From NCBI GenBank assembly GCA_037157565.1, contig JAZHRO010000026.1, positions 36,454,501 to 36,518,500 on the forward strand: a DNA stretch of 64,000 nt. Reading direction: 5' to 3'. The first letter of the stretch is position 1. Every line of letters begins with the position of its first letter. Shown here piece after piece: positions 35,850 to 47,516 of this stretch. The stretch is from Thalassia testudinum (taxonomy: Eukaryota; Streptophyta; Magnoliopsida; Alismatales; Hydrocharitaceae). The notes under the pieces are model-generated. The model was not told the DNA's origin, did not search any database, and worked only from the letters and a program-made list of their open reading frames with translations. The position numbers were made by a program, and so were the translations under genes.

Positions 35850-37448
35850 CTTTTTGGTCTTGGGTTGCATCCTCATAAAGCGCAGGCCCGACCCCGCTTG
35901 CATTCTGATTTTAGGTTTTGGGTAATTTTTATCCAGAACCTAAGATATTCTCGATTATGGGGGATGGGTCTACATCACAATCTGGTCCACATCTGTGGAC
36001 CTCTGTTGGTAGGTCAGAGGATTCTTCTGTTTATTCTGATTCTGACCTGTACTTGTGAATTCTTCATTTCTTTTCTTTGTATAGTGTGCCTAGCTGAAGG
36101 CACTAAACTCAGCACATATACAGTTCTTTTTAGTTTTCATCTCGGAGCGGACTTGACATTCACGCAATTCAGGTGCTTTCTACGCTTTTCCACTCTGTTT
36201 TATGTCTTTTTAATACAATGAGGACATTGCATTAGAAAGGCATGGGGGGTGGACATTCATCTCTGAATTCATTCATCAACTCCGTAGATTTGTTTTATTT
36301 TCTTTTATAAAAAAAAAATTTCGGAATTAGGAAAGAGAATTTAGGTTTAAGAAAATTTTCAATCTCAGGAAATACTACATTATGATTTGAACACAAAGAC
36401 CCTTCAGGTCTTTGGACTTAATCAGCCCGTGTATCCACTAAAATGTGGATTTGTTTTTTGAGTTCTCGCCAACCTAAATTTTATTTTAATTGGAGAAAAT
36501 AAGTTTGGGCGATAAGTACACGACTTATCAACCCGCCCTCTGATTTGAGGAAATTTTGAGTTTTAAGCATCTACACACTTTCTTTGCACTGACTCATTGT
36601 TCGACGATTCTAACGGAAATTGGGTAGCTAATGAACCTTCTAGGGTGATATGGCTGGCAATTTATCATGGGTAACAACCCATAGGTAGGTTGTCAAGAGT
36701 CCAGTCACTGGACCTTTCTCTTTTTCCTGCCCTTAGGTAAATCTTAGACCAGGAAAGCCACCTACTTAAAAAAGAAAAAAAAATCAAAAAGAAAGGAGAA
36801 AATAAAAAAAGAAATAAGCCACACTTCGCCGCACAAGTATGGCTGGCAAGTTGTCGGTGGTAACAGCTCATCAACCGGTTGTCCAGAACCCAGCTCAATA
36901 AATGCACTAAAAATTTCCAAAACACTTAGGAAGAAGCGGAGAAGTAGAATAACCGGGGAGATATATACTGGATTCACCCTTGTGTTGACCCCATTAAAAA
37001 ATAAAAGTAGGGAGAAAGCTACTGGTTGTAAAGATACACCTTTAGGCAGAATTCTTTTTGAGGTCACCTAGAGGCGTAGAAACCCGAAGTCCGTTTTAAC
37101 TGCCGGTCAACGAGTCTATCACAATCACAATAAGATGCTTAAAGCTTAGGGTTCTCATCAAATATTGGGTGAGTTGAATGGCCATAGAAAGCCACTCTTA
37201 AACAATAAATTTGAAAATCCAAAAAAATTAGAAAAAAAAAGAAAGAGAGAAAAAGAAAATTTTCTTTGAATAAGGCGAGGGCTTGAGGCAGTCTGCATTT
37301 TGGTTGATACTCGGGCGCTGTTGTGTCTTTGAAAGTTCAGTTACTAAGTAGACAATTTCTTAATGATTGAAAATAACTCAGGTCCAAATAATCCAACCTA
37401 ATTATTTTATAAATAGCATATAGTTTTTGCTAGGGACTAGCAAAAGAT
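35850..37448 (+). other. 3' region of A-na1
   Basis: Shared with the other A and A-na copies. It includes a possible extension of the ORF with a hydrophobic segment (35970-36080), the LAEGTKLSTYT-like block also found just after the pol stop of family A, a GATAAGT/ACTTATC hairpin (36511-36529), and two ~60-bp related blocks (36650-36710 and 36838-36898). No separate gene is evident. Confidence 0.7.
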
Positions 37449-37461
37449 AGGCATGGGGGTA
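37449..37461 (+). other. Polypurine tract of A-na1
   Basis: AGGCATGGGGGTA immediately before the 3' LTR. Confidence 0.9.
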
Positions 37462-39253
37462 TGATGTAAACACATTTACACTACTTAAGATGTCTATTTA
37501 TGCATGTTCTTAAGCATAGGATTGCATTTCATGATATAAATATTGTATAACATGCATCATCTTATATTTAGAGTAGTTTGAATAAAATGGAGGTTAATTA
37601 TCTCCTTTTATGTGCTTGGATAGGGCAAACATTTTATCGGGGCCTCGGATCGAAGATCCAACCGTATGGATGTGATCAGGGCGACGATTGGAGTTCAACG
37701 ACTCCAAGATCGCCCTAATCAGGCATCTGTAGCATCAGATAGTGACCAGGGAACCCTAGAAGATCAAGGGCCAGGATGGTGTAAATTTGCACTTCAAATG
37801 ACAAATCCGACCACACGGATGAATTTGGATCGACGATCGCAGCCCAACGATGCAAAAATCGAGTCAATCTGACATCCGTGGCACCATCTACAACATCCAG
37901 AAGATGGACGGCCAAGATGGCGCCACGTGGCGCCATCTCGGCCGCCCAAACGGTCGCATACAATCTCTGAAGTCCCCGCACCCATTCCCTCTCCGCCGTT
38001 GGATCTCGATCCAACGGCTGTGGACAGCCGCGCCTAAAAACGCTCGCTCGACCATCCGCGCCTCGTAGCACAGCGGTCAAGAGCGCTTGCGCGAGCTGTA
38101 GCCGCGGGTTCGAGCCGCAGCGAAGGGGAGAAAGGTGCGGGCGAGCGAGCGATGGCAGGCGTTGGATCATCATCGGGTGGCTCAAATCCACCTATAGCGT
38201 TCACATGCTATTGCACGCGCGGCAAGGATGCGCGATCGTACGCACTGGGTGGGCGTGCAGCAACAGGAGAAGACGCATCTTAAGCCGTCCGATCTCACGA
38301 TCGGACGGCTGAGATTTAAAGAATGTGGGCGGGTGTTGAGAAAGAGCACAGCTAAGGAGGCACGCGTGGGCACGGGTACTACGCCCACGTTGGGGCTTTA
38401 GTGACGGTTTTATCCGTCACTAAAGACCCCTCATTTATTATTTTAAAGATGTAATGACCCATTTGCCCTCACTCCTTGCAACTATAAAAGGAGACCCCCT
38501 CCATACGAAATTCTCATCCCTTCCTTCTCTTCTCTACCTCTCCAAAGCTCAAGAGAAGTTTGTCCCACACCCGGGATGCTTCTCGCGAGATAAAGTCCAA
38601 ATTTTCGTCCCCCTTCGGAAGTGGATCCCGCGACGACGAGGGCGTGTTGCTCTGTTCCCGTTCTTCTGCTTCGTCCTCCTTCGTCCTGCTTCATCCTCTT
38701 TGGTCCAAGCATCGTCCCGTCCAACTCGTCCTCCAAGCGACAGTCGAGGAGGATTTCTCTCTCCCTATTCTTTTTACTGCTTTCTAGTATAGATTTACTA
38801 CTTTCTAGAGTAGTTCTGCTCGTCCTCCAAGCGATCATCGAGGAGGACATTTCTCCCTCCATTCTTTTAATGCTTTCTAGAGTAAATTTATCGCTTCCTA
38901 GTGCAATTGTGTTATGCTTTCTAGTTGTAATGAACACTCTCTTTAATGATAGATTCTCTGTTTATTCTACATCTCATTTTTTATTTCTATGTGTAATATT
39001 TTCTCTCTCTCTTACCCTCTCTCTCTTTCTTCTATTTATTGTAAATAATTAGATAGTTTTAAATTGAATTACTTCATAACAAATAAAAAGAAACGCATAG
39101 TTTTTAAATCAAACGTCCGCCTCCTTGTGTTCGACCCGGAATTTCAATTTCGGTATAAATTTTATTTGTTGAACACGAGTTCTTCGCTTTCAAGCTACAA
39201 TGACAGGTTTTCCAAAATCGAACACGTTAGCGTAGCAATTTGAACGTTCAACA
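37462..39253 (+). repeat. 3' LTR of A-na1 (1,792 bp)
   Basis: TGATGTAAAC...GTTCAACA, followed by the TTAGG duplication. It contains the 22-bp perfect palindrome with core GGCGCCACGTGGCGCC (37916-37937), two more palindromes (about 37998-38021 and 38285-38308) and the TTTAGTGACGG pair (38398-38422). TATAAAAG is at 38483-38490. Confidence 0.95.
38483..38490 (+). promoter_or_regulatory. TATA box of A-na1 3' LTR
   Basis: TATAAAAG, same position as in the 5' LTR. Confidence 0.6.
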
Positions 39254-39375
39254 TTAGGTTAACTTGACCCTATACTATTTAATCGACATAAATTCAAGTT
39301 TACCTAAGTTACTTTCTTTTGCATATAATTAAGCATAATTAACTTAATTAACTATGTTGAGAAAGTTAAGGACCA

Positions 39376-40554
39376 GCGGCTATACATAACTGATGGGAAT
39401 GCAAATATTTGGCGATGATTATATTAAAACAGTTGGGATATCTAAACTATATCTATTTCCATCGGTTCTAAACCTTTGGCGTAGATGAAGTGTCATTCCC
39501 ATACTCTAAATTACCCTTAACAATGTGCCACAGACTTACCCTAAACCCTCACCCCATCCAATCTGACGGTTCCTCACCACTCACCCAAAACCCTCAACAC
39601 CGCAACTAACCCTCATCCTCACCATCCTCACCATCGATGCTTCCTTACCATCCTCACTATCGCAACTCCTCGACGCTTCTTCCTTATCCTCACCATCGTT
39701 CGACCTTTGGTGTCCTCCGTCGTCCTCATTGTCTATGACCATCGTCCACCATCGTTCGCCAACATTGAACATTCACGACCATTGTCGACATCCACCATCG
39801 TTCATCGTCATCGTCGCTCGCTTCATCATCATCGTCTATCGATCGTCCACCATCACTTCACGATGGTAACCCTCTTCCTCCTCTCTGCCAAACCAAACCT
39901 CCGACGACCTTGTCTTCTGGTATCACTTGTGCGTTCCCTTCCTCACAACATCTGTTCAAGATCATCTTGATTAGGGATGAGTTTCTTTTCTCACGACCTT
40001 CCCTTTCTCACCTCGTCTCATCTTCTGTCGTCCACAGCCATGTGGACTGACAAGATGCGGTGAGCGAGCGCGGCGAGGGATAGCGATGAAGAAGGAATAT
40101 CCCCTGTTGATGTTTAGCAAAAGGTTAGCTTACCAAATTGATCAGTCAGATAATTTAAGAAATTTAGACATTTAAGAAATTTAGACATTTAACAAATTTA
40201 GCAGAAGGAATATCAATGTTTTTGTATTTAAGAAATTTAGACAGAGTCCTAGATGATTGGCCAGTAAAACATAAAAAAAAATGGAAGAAACCATTAAGCA
40301 TAAGGCTTATATGGAACTAAATTGTGATATCGCCAAGGACACATGGGAATGATAACAGAGAAACCATATAGTCACCTGTACATCATATGGGGAGAAAGAT
40401 TTGTTTAGAGTCACTATGTTTAGAATTGGGTTTTTATATTTGAACTGTGATGTTTATCATTTCATTTTGTTTTTCAATAAGTTTTTCTTTTAATAAGCAT
40501 TTTTCAATAACTTGAAGAAAAAGGAACAGAGAAAAATGAAGGATAAAGAAAAAG
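39376..40554 (+). other. CACTA subterminal/internal non-coding region
   Basis: Contains words of the kind found near CACTA ends (CTGATGGGAATG at 39391, TTTCCATCGG at 39456) and a CATC/CACCAT-rich low-complexity stretch (39600-39860). A 17-bp tandem repeat sits at 40154-40204. ORFs across the CATC-rich part are compositional. Assignment to the CACTA is inferred from position and these words. Confidence 0.45.
40154..40204 (+). repeat. Three tandem copies of a 17-bp unit
   Basis: TTTAAGAAATTTAGACA occurs twice exactly (40154-40187), followed by a third copy with three changes. A further partial copy lies near 40230-40247. Confidence 0.85.
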
Positions 40555-43351
40555 AAGCTTTTCTATGGCCTTGTCTAACATCAACAGCAACATTGAAGAT
40601 ATGCTGAAGTAAACTTTTTGCATCTGCTGTTGAGTAAAAAATTCTATGCAAAAAGGTTTGAGTTTTGAAAACTCGTCGTAGTGAGATTTGCGAAGAAAAA
40701 TCATCAACAGATAATTTAACCGAAACTCAAAAGGAATTCCGGGTAGAACACAAAGAGGTGGATGCTTGATTAAAAATCACGTTTGTTTTGTTGCCACGAA
40801 GAAGATTAATTGGTCGAATTGAATCTAAATTAGCTATCTACTTAAAGAATAATGAATAGAAGAGAGAGAGAATATTACAAATAAAGACAAAATAGAAGTA
40901 GAATAAACATGGATTTCATAATCACAGAATGATGTCTATTAAACTAACCACTACAGTAGAAAGCAGGAAATCTTACAACTAGAAAGCGGTAAATCTACTC
41001 TAGAAAGTAGTAAAAAGAAGGTGAAGTTATCCTCCTTGACGGCTTCTTGGAGGACGAGCCGCATTGACGGAGTGCCCAGACAGAGATGGTGAGATGCGGG
41101 ACGAAGGAGAACGACGATGAATGATGGAGAACGGGGCAGGGTGACGTTGCAGTGGGATCCGCTTCCCTAATGGTAGTGAGAGGACCACCGCAGAATGCTC
41201 CACGAACAAGATGAGAAGGTGGAAAAATTCTATTTTTAACTCTAGAGGAGCATCTCGGGTTTGGGACAAGCTCTTATAGCTTTGGAGGAGGTGAGAGAAG
41301 AGAGGAAGGGATGAGAAATTTGTGGGGGTCATAGGGCTATTTATAGGTGAGGTTTGGAGGGGCAATTAGGTCATTTCAAGGTAAAAAATTAATGAAAGGA
41401 CCTTTAGTGATGGATTTAAGCGTCACTAAAGCCTTGAATGTGGGCTTAGTGACGTGCACCCTCTGCACCTCCTCTCCCCATGCTCAAAACGCCCGCACAC
41501 GAACAAGCGCTCTCAGCTGTCCAATCGCAAGATTGGACCGCTTAGAGTGCATCACACTCGCCTCCTCATCGTGCACCCTATGCATGCGATGGCACGTTGG
41601 ATCGCACGTCATCGTGCATGTACACCCTTGATGTTCATCTGTCATGCCATGTGGCACCCCTGTTGCTACACGATCCAAATTCGATGGTGGAATTTGGCTG
41701 CACCTGCGCTCGATTTGAGGCACACAAGGGCTCGACCCTACGACGTCTACTTCGCGTGAGAGCATTCGCCCACTGTTCCAAGCCGCCCTTTGAGGCGTGC
41801 TTTTGGTTTTGAGCTCAGACGCCCTCGGCCATTGGATCAAGATCCAACGACTGAGGTTGATCAAGGTACTGATGAGGGAGAGAGGGTAGCGGGTGTTCAT
41901 GGCTGGTGTGGGAGGCTGACAGGCGCTACGTGGCACCATCTTGGCCGTCCATCTTCTGTGCCTTGTAGATGGTGCCATGGATGTTGGATTGGACCAATTT
42001 TCACGCCGTTGGGCTGCGATCGTTGATCTGAACCTATTTGTGCGGTCGGATTTGTCATCTGATTTACGAATTTACACCATTTGGCCCCTTGACCTCTGAT
42101 CTTTCTCGGATTGCATTTGATGCTACGGAAGTCCGATCTGGGCAATCTTGGAGTCATTAACTCTGATCGTCACCTTGATCAGATCTGTACAGTTGGATCT
42201 TCAATCTAAGGTCCCGATATGATATTGCCCTATTACCTGACCACAAAAAGAGAAAATTAACCTAAACTTTATACAATCTAACCTAAATGCATGATTATGC
42301 ATGTGATGTAATATTTGTAATGTATAATGCAACTATATGCCTAAGAACACAAAAATAGACAGTTTATGTGATATAAATGTGTTTACATTATTTGCCATTG
42401 ATCACAACTAATTCCATCATCCATAGCTGGTAAAGGCACATTCTTGTTCCTTTGCTTCTGATAGTTGAGATGCCATTGCAAAAAGAGTATTTGATGAAAT
42501 GCTCACCATGTTTTTTAATGAAGCTATTCTTGACAATCTTGCATTTTGTCGCATTGATAAAATCCTAAACGTATGTAGAAATTATAAGAAGAAGCCAAAA
42601 AAGGAAAATGTTCAAAGTTCTGATATTTCCAGTTCAATTGTGACAAGTATTATATTTTCTATCATAAAAAAGGCTGAAAAGAATTTGCTAGATGCTAATT
42701 TCCTTGAGCTTCTTCAATAATCCTTCTGAATAGAAAACTTTCCCAGTATATATAATATTTAAGTTCAAATAGTAAGCTAGTAACTTGTAAAACCCATTCT
42801 TCCCCCTTGGGGGACTCTGACCCTTCGACATCATCTCCTCACTTTGCTCTAAAATGGTTAACTCTTCTGCCAATGTTGCTCCGCTGAAGGTATTAAAAAA
42901 AATAGTATAAGCAATATGACCATTATCTTGGAGCAAATGATTACATACAGTTTACTCTGTTTCTCATATTCGGACCGGACTTCATGCACATTGACCATGA
43001 CCTCTAGTTCATGTTCCAGCCATTTCTGTAAGGATTTTTCATTGCTTTGATATTCATTTGGGGTGAGAACATAGTTTGAGTAAAGGTACTGAAACTGAAC
43101 AGTTAGAAAAAAGACAAAAAGATGAAAGAAAAATAAGGGGATATACTTGGTTACCGGGAGAGCTTCCATTTGTAACCACTAAAAGAACAAATATTTTGTA
43201 TTAATTATGTAATTAAAAGAATCCGAATGAAAAAATTCTTGTTAGCAAATGACTTACTGGAGTTCTCACGAGAGGTTGACTTCCGAGCTTCTAGCAATTC
43301 TTTCAAGCGCTTTGTTGCCATTGCAGCCTCTTTAGTCTTTCTTTGGAGAAC
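40555..43351 (-). pseudogene. Kinesin-4 (FRA1/KIN-4-like) pseudogene fragment with introns
   Basis: Ordered minus-strand exons match the C-terminal coiled-coil part of plant kinesin-4. 43351-43258 encodes VLQRKTKEAAMATKRLKELL..., with an AG acceptor and a GTAAGT donor. A likely small exon near 43175-43158 reads NGSSP. About 43056-42955 encodes EKSLQKWLEHELEVMVNVHE. About 42883-42786 encodes LAEELTILEQ and KGQSPPRGKNGF. About 42530-42396 encodes MVSISSNTLFAMASQLSEA and then three stops where Arg, Gln and Arg are expected. 40627-40571 encodes ADAKSLLQHIFNV. A solo LTR (40628-42390) splits the last exon. Kinesin-4 moves along cortical microtubules and affects wall deposition. The motor domain is absent and the copy is dead. 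It lies beside CACTA transposase genes, which suggests capture. Confidence 0.85.
40628..42390 (-). mobile_element. Old A-like solo LTR inside the kinesin pseudogene (1,763 bp)
   Basis: The plus strand starts TGTTGAGTAAAAAATTC and ends GTTTACATTA (minus TAATGTAAAC, one change from the family A start). The flanks are TCTGC (40623-40627) and TTTGC (42391-42395), a 5-bp duplication with one mismatch. The kinesin reading frame continues across it, which supports the exact boundaries. U3 palindromes lie at about 41402-41430, 41516-41540 and 41826-41850. A TATAAATA is on minus at 41338-41345. Confidence 0.85.
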
Positions 43352-44275
43352 CTATAAAGATATAGTTTTTGTCATCCCATCATTTTCTTTTTTGATATTT
43401 TGGACTTCACATTATTGAAAAATCAGGTAATGCATATGGAGAAGGAATTGATCTGTATGTATAGAAGAGTCTAGGGGACAAAATACAAGTATGCCCTCAT
43501 AAAATGTAAAAATGTCAAAAATTGATCTAAAGAAAATAAAGGAACCACTTATCTCTTTACACCTCCTTAAGTTGGAGCATAGATGCCTATCATGCTCAGC
43601 TTGGAATAACACTAATTTCCCAGGCCACGTCCCCAGTGGTAATGCCCCCATCTACTTTGGTAGGTATTTACTTCAATGAGAATGGCAGTAAAAGATCGAA
43701 GCTTTAATTTGGTAAACAACATTTTTAACAGAATTAACATTCCATTTCGTAGGTAAACACAAATGGTTCTTTGAAACACAGAGCGGACGACTCCAATCCA
43801 CCATTGTCTCCAATCTAATGTCTCTAGAATACATTAGATTTTTAATTCTAATATTTTTTGATTGATACCTTTTCAGGTTCTAATATTCTATTTCTATTTG
43901 AGGCTTCATCCTCAAGACTTTGGATGTATCTAAGGTTTTACATTAGTCTCTACTAGCATTTGAAGGTAACACCTGATCTTCTTATTATAGGTTTTAGGTT
44001 AATCATGAACCTTAAGGGAAAAATACTTGCCTGTTCAATACTTGTGATCATGTTATAGGGACAATGAGTCAATGTATATATACTACACATATATGCATAA
44101 TGCATTGTCTTGATACCATGACACAAGTCTTGAACATCCTCAAATAACACCTAAGTTATTTGACATATATGTGTTACATGTGACAAATAACACCTAAGTT
44201 ATGATCAAAGTAGTTGTGCACTCCTTTGTGTAACTTACTTCAAATTGTGGTTGTCATTTTCATATTTAGGTTGAT
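43352..44275. other. Non-coding region between kinesin fragment and TNP2
   Basis: No credible gene. The stretch 43480-43660 resembles the end of a Ty1 element on the minus strand (CTCCAACTTAAGGAGG, like a polypurine tract, then LTR-like sequence), but the match is weak. A direct repeat AAATAACACCTAAGTTAT occurs at 44141 and 44193. Confidence 0.4.
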
Positions 44276-47200
44276 ATGGACGAGTCTTGGATAACTTTGA
44301 GAAGCATCGACTACATTCGTTATAAGAGTGGAGTGATACAGTTTTTGGATTGGGCATTTCATGATGATAGGAAACTACTTAGGAAAGGAAGATTGTATAA
44401 TAAGATCTTATGCTCGTGCAAGAATTGTATGAATGGATTGCCATTCGAACGAGATATTATATTTGAGCATCTCATATGTGATGGATGGTGGCTTCATTAC
44501 ACGGTATGGATCGCTCATGAGGAGGAGCCTGCAGAGAGTTCGGAACGATGCACCACTCTTGAATATTCTAATTATGTAGGTGGTGACAATGTTATGACAA
44601 TGTTGGAAGAGATGACAGATGGTTAGGAAAATCTAATGGACGATGAAAGTATGTTCCATGATTATAGTAAGTTTTGGGATGCATTAAAAGAAGCGGAAGA
44701 ACCTATTGCTCTAGGGATTAATTCGATGTCTATATTGTCATTCCTTCTTAAGATGTTTCAAATTAAGGTGATGAATAGAGCGACTTCTAAGTTAATGTCA
44801 GATGTTCTCAAATTTATTGGAGAATTGTTAAATACTCCAAAAGATTTTCCACAATCATGGTATGACGCTAAGAAACAGTTTCATGCCTTAGGGTTGAAAA
44901 GTGAGAAGATAGATGCATGCCCTAACAATTGAGTCCTATATAGACATGATAACAACAGCTTGGGAAGTTGTCCAGAATGTGGCAAGTCGAGATATAAAGG
45001 TGAGAAAAGAAAAGGGAAAAGACAACCTCATAAGGTGTTGCATTACTTTCCACTGATTCTAAGACTACAACTCCTATTCATGTCTAGTAAGACTGCAAAG
45101 TGGATGACATGGCACCATGAAAATAAGTCATGTGATGGAATGATGCGTATCCTGTAAATGCTGATGAGTGTATTGCATTTAATAATAGGTATCCAGATTT
45201 TGCATTAGAGTCACGGAATATACACTTAGGCCTTGCAAGTGATGGATTTAATCCATTTAAAAACATGTATCCTTTGTACTCTATATGGCCTGTTGTGATA
45301 GTTACGTATAACATGCCTTCTTGGATGTGCATGAAATCAGCTTTTATGATGTTGAGCTTACTCATACTCGATTTAAAGGCCCCTGGAAATGCTATTGATG
45401 TTTATTTGCAGCCACTTGTAGATGAGTTGAAAATCTTGTGGAACGTTGGTGTCAAAACTTATGATGCACACAAAAAACAATTATTTCAAATGCGAGCTAC
45501 ATTACTGTGGACGATAAATGACTTTCCTGCATATGCTAACTTGTCTAGTTGGAGCACAAAAGGGAAATATGCTTGTCTTGTTTGTATGGAAGATACACAC
45601 CATCTACGACTGCGGATCAGTAACAAATTTTCTTAATTGGGGCATTGTAGGTTTCTTCCAGTTGAACACAGATGGAGTAGTGATTTTAAAGATCGATTTG
45701 ATGGTAAATCATGTCGTTACTCAATAAGAAATCTGAAAAACTTATTGACGATAGATACAATTAGGTTGTCAAGAGACAAGATAATGGATAAGTTGCATGA
45801 ACTCGGTAATGTTCATTTGGGATGTACATTTAAGCATGACGTCGATCACTTGCATCTATTTAAAAAGAAGAGCATTTTCTTCATGGAGTTACCCTAGTGG
45901 CAGGATCTGAAAATTCATCATAATTTTGATGTCATGCATATAGAGAAGAACGTGATGGATAATATTTTGGATATGTTGAATCTAACAGATAATCCAAAAG
46001 ATACTTTGAAGACACGAAATGATTTAATGCAAATGGGCATTCGCCCTGAGTTACATGTTAAGCAGAATGATAGTGGTAGAGTTGACTTCCTTGATGCATT
46101 ATATTCACTAAATCAAGAGCAAAGTTAGAAAATATTTGCATTCTTAAAGGAAATTAGGGTTCTAGATGGATATTCTTCAAACCTTTCCAGGTGTGTAAAT
46201 GAAGCACAAAAGAAGATTAGCGGTCTCAAAAGTCACGACTATCATGTCTACATGCAAGTATTGTTTCTGTTAACAGTTCGAGGAATGCTACCTCAACCAG
46301 TACTCGACACAATAACAGAGATGAGTAACTTCTTTAAAGTTGTGTGTTCAAGGAACTTAGATTGCAAAATGTTAAATTATTGGGATAGACAAATTGTAAT
46401 CACGTTGTGCAAAATGGAACAAATTTTTCCGCCTGCATTTTTTGATATCATGGTACATCTCACGCTTCATTTAGCTAGCGAAGTAAGGATAGCTGGACCT
46501 GTACAATTCTGATGGATGTATCCAGTTGAACGTTACTTAAAGAAACTTAAGGATTATGTGCTGAATAAGATGAAATTTGAAGGGTTAATCGTCGAAGGAT
46601 ATCTCATTGAGGAATGCATTAATTTCTATTCGATGTACATGGATGGGCCAAATAATCGTTTTAACCGTATTGAAAGGAACGATCAAGGTCAATTCAATGA
46701 GTACGTTGGTGAATGCCTTTCTATCTTTGAGATTTACGGAAGGCAATCTTAAAGACAATGTTTGAATTAATGCCTGAAAATGAACTTTGCCTTGTGCACT
46801 TATACATATTGAAGCAAATCCCTGAAGTTGATCCTTTTTATGATGAGTTTAGGTAGAGTTCTAATTCAGCTCATCGTGGCATAGAATTCATTGAATGGTT
46901 TACGTTACGTGTGCAACAATTAAAGAAAACCAATGACCCTCGATGGATGGAAGATTTCGACATATTAGTGTAGAGCCCATTAAGACATGTTCATTATCAT
47001 TCAGGATATATAATTAATGGGTTTAGATTTTGAAAGAAAGTTATTGATGATGCGAAATAGACACAACTTTTTGGTGTTATAGTTAAATACAATTTACAAT
47101 CTGGTTGCGATGGTTATTATGGATAAATTACTGACATTGTTGAGATCAGCTTCACTCATGATCATCGAGTTGTCTTTTTTAAATGTGATTGGTTTGATGT

Positions 47201-47516
47201 GTTCAAAGAATATATATGTTTTCGATTGGATCCATGTCATGGTTTCATTAGTTTCAATAAGAATAGAAAGATTTTATAGACAAGCGAACCATTCGCACTT
47301 GCCATTCAAGTGGAGCAAGTCTTTTATGTTGATGACAATGTAAGAAGTGGATGGATCATACCTATTAAAGCAATGCCAAGAGATTACTACGATGTTCAAA
47401 TTGATGATGAGCTTGTAATGGATTCAGATGTGTATCAAGAGGTTTTCAATGAAGGTGTAGTGGGTCCCAGTGTAGTAGATATGGATATAAAGACACACTT
47501 CTACATTGAAAGGTAA
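44276..47516 (+). pseudogene. CACTA TNP2/TNPD-like transposase (degenerate)
   Basis: Starts at ATG 44276 with a transposase-associated domain: MDESWITLRSIDYIRYKSGV, ILCSCKNCMN, HLICDGWWLHYT. The Transposase_21 core follows, from a zinc-like CPECGKSRYK, then LHYFPLILRLQLLFMSSKTA, NIHLGLASDGFNPFKNM, YPLYSIWPVVIVTYNMP and WSTKGKYACLVC. Next are a DUF4218-like part (MLPQPVLDTITEMSNFFKVV, MVHLTLHLASEVRIAGPVQF, MYPVERYLKKLKDYV) and a DUF4216-like part (near 47130-47420, FKCDWFDVF). Stops at about 44624, 44932 and 46126 and a frameshift near 45145 inactivate it. TNP2 binds the ends and moves CACTA elements in the nucleus. Lies just upstream of the TNPA-like gene, as usual in the family. Confidence 0.9.

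Larger units (their letters stand above)
28543..39253 (+). mobile_element. Non-autonomous family A element, copy 1 (A-na1), complete
   Basis: Plus-strand element with two LTRs (28543-30284 and 37462-39253), primer site, one long unrecognised ORF, polypurine tract and a perfect 5-bp duplication TTAGG (28538-28542 and 39254-39258). The LTRs, leader and 3' region match the coding family A element at 1-13716, but no gag-pol is present. Without the 2,945-bp B solo LTR inside it, the element would be about 7.8 kb. It probably moved using enzymes supplied by family A relatives (inference). Confidence 0.94.
23252..39375 (+). mobile_element. B'-type LTR insertion splitting the CACTA (itself nested)
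   Basis: Begins TGATGAGAAGCTCATCATGG, like family B. The body (23252-25263, 26630-28542, 39254-39375) has a B-like layout: TATAAATA (24026-24033), CT-rich leader, ATAGTCCCACATCGG (27534), purine-rich tract (27930-28180) and an A/T-rich polyadenylation-like end. The proposed 3' end is AAGGACCA at 39375. The proposed duplication is poor (ACGGT versus GCGGC, two transitions), so the right edge is tentative. Older than the A-na1 element inside it. Confidence 0.5.

Noticed and set aside
37715..38191. Recurring ~100-175-residue ORFs in U3 of A LTRs (also at 13090-13506, 61465-61992, 56411-56761)
   Set aside because: They occur on both strands of the same GC-rich U3, lie upstream of the TATA box, differ in length among copies and track the palindromes. 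Best explained by composition.
39581..39970. His/Ser-rich ORFs near 39.6-40.0 kb
   Set aside because: Translation of a CATC/CACCAT-rich low-complexity tract. No domain, both strands open.
41400..41432. Rho-independent terminator at TTTAGTGACGG-type hairpins
   Set aside because: Bacterial-type terminators are not expected in plant nuclear DNA. The hairpin sits upstream of the LTR TATA box.
42499..42720. Plus-strand ORF beginning MLTMFFNEAIL
   Set aside because: Antisense to the kinesin-4 pseudogene exon and intron. Homology is clearly on the minus strand.
43480..43660. Ty1 LTR remnant
   Set aside because: Only a polypurine-like CTCCAACTTAAGGAGG and loose similarity. No terminal TG...CA pair or duplication found, so not called as an element.
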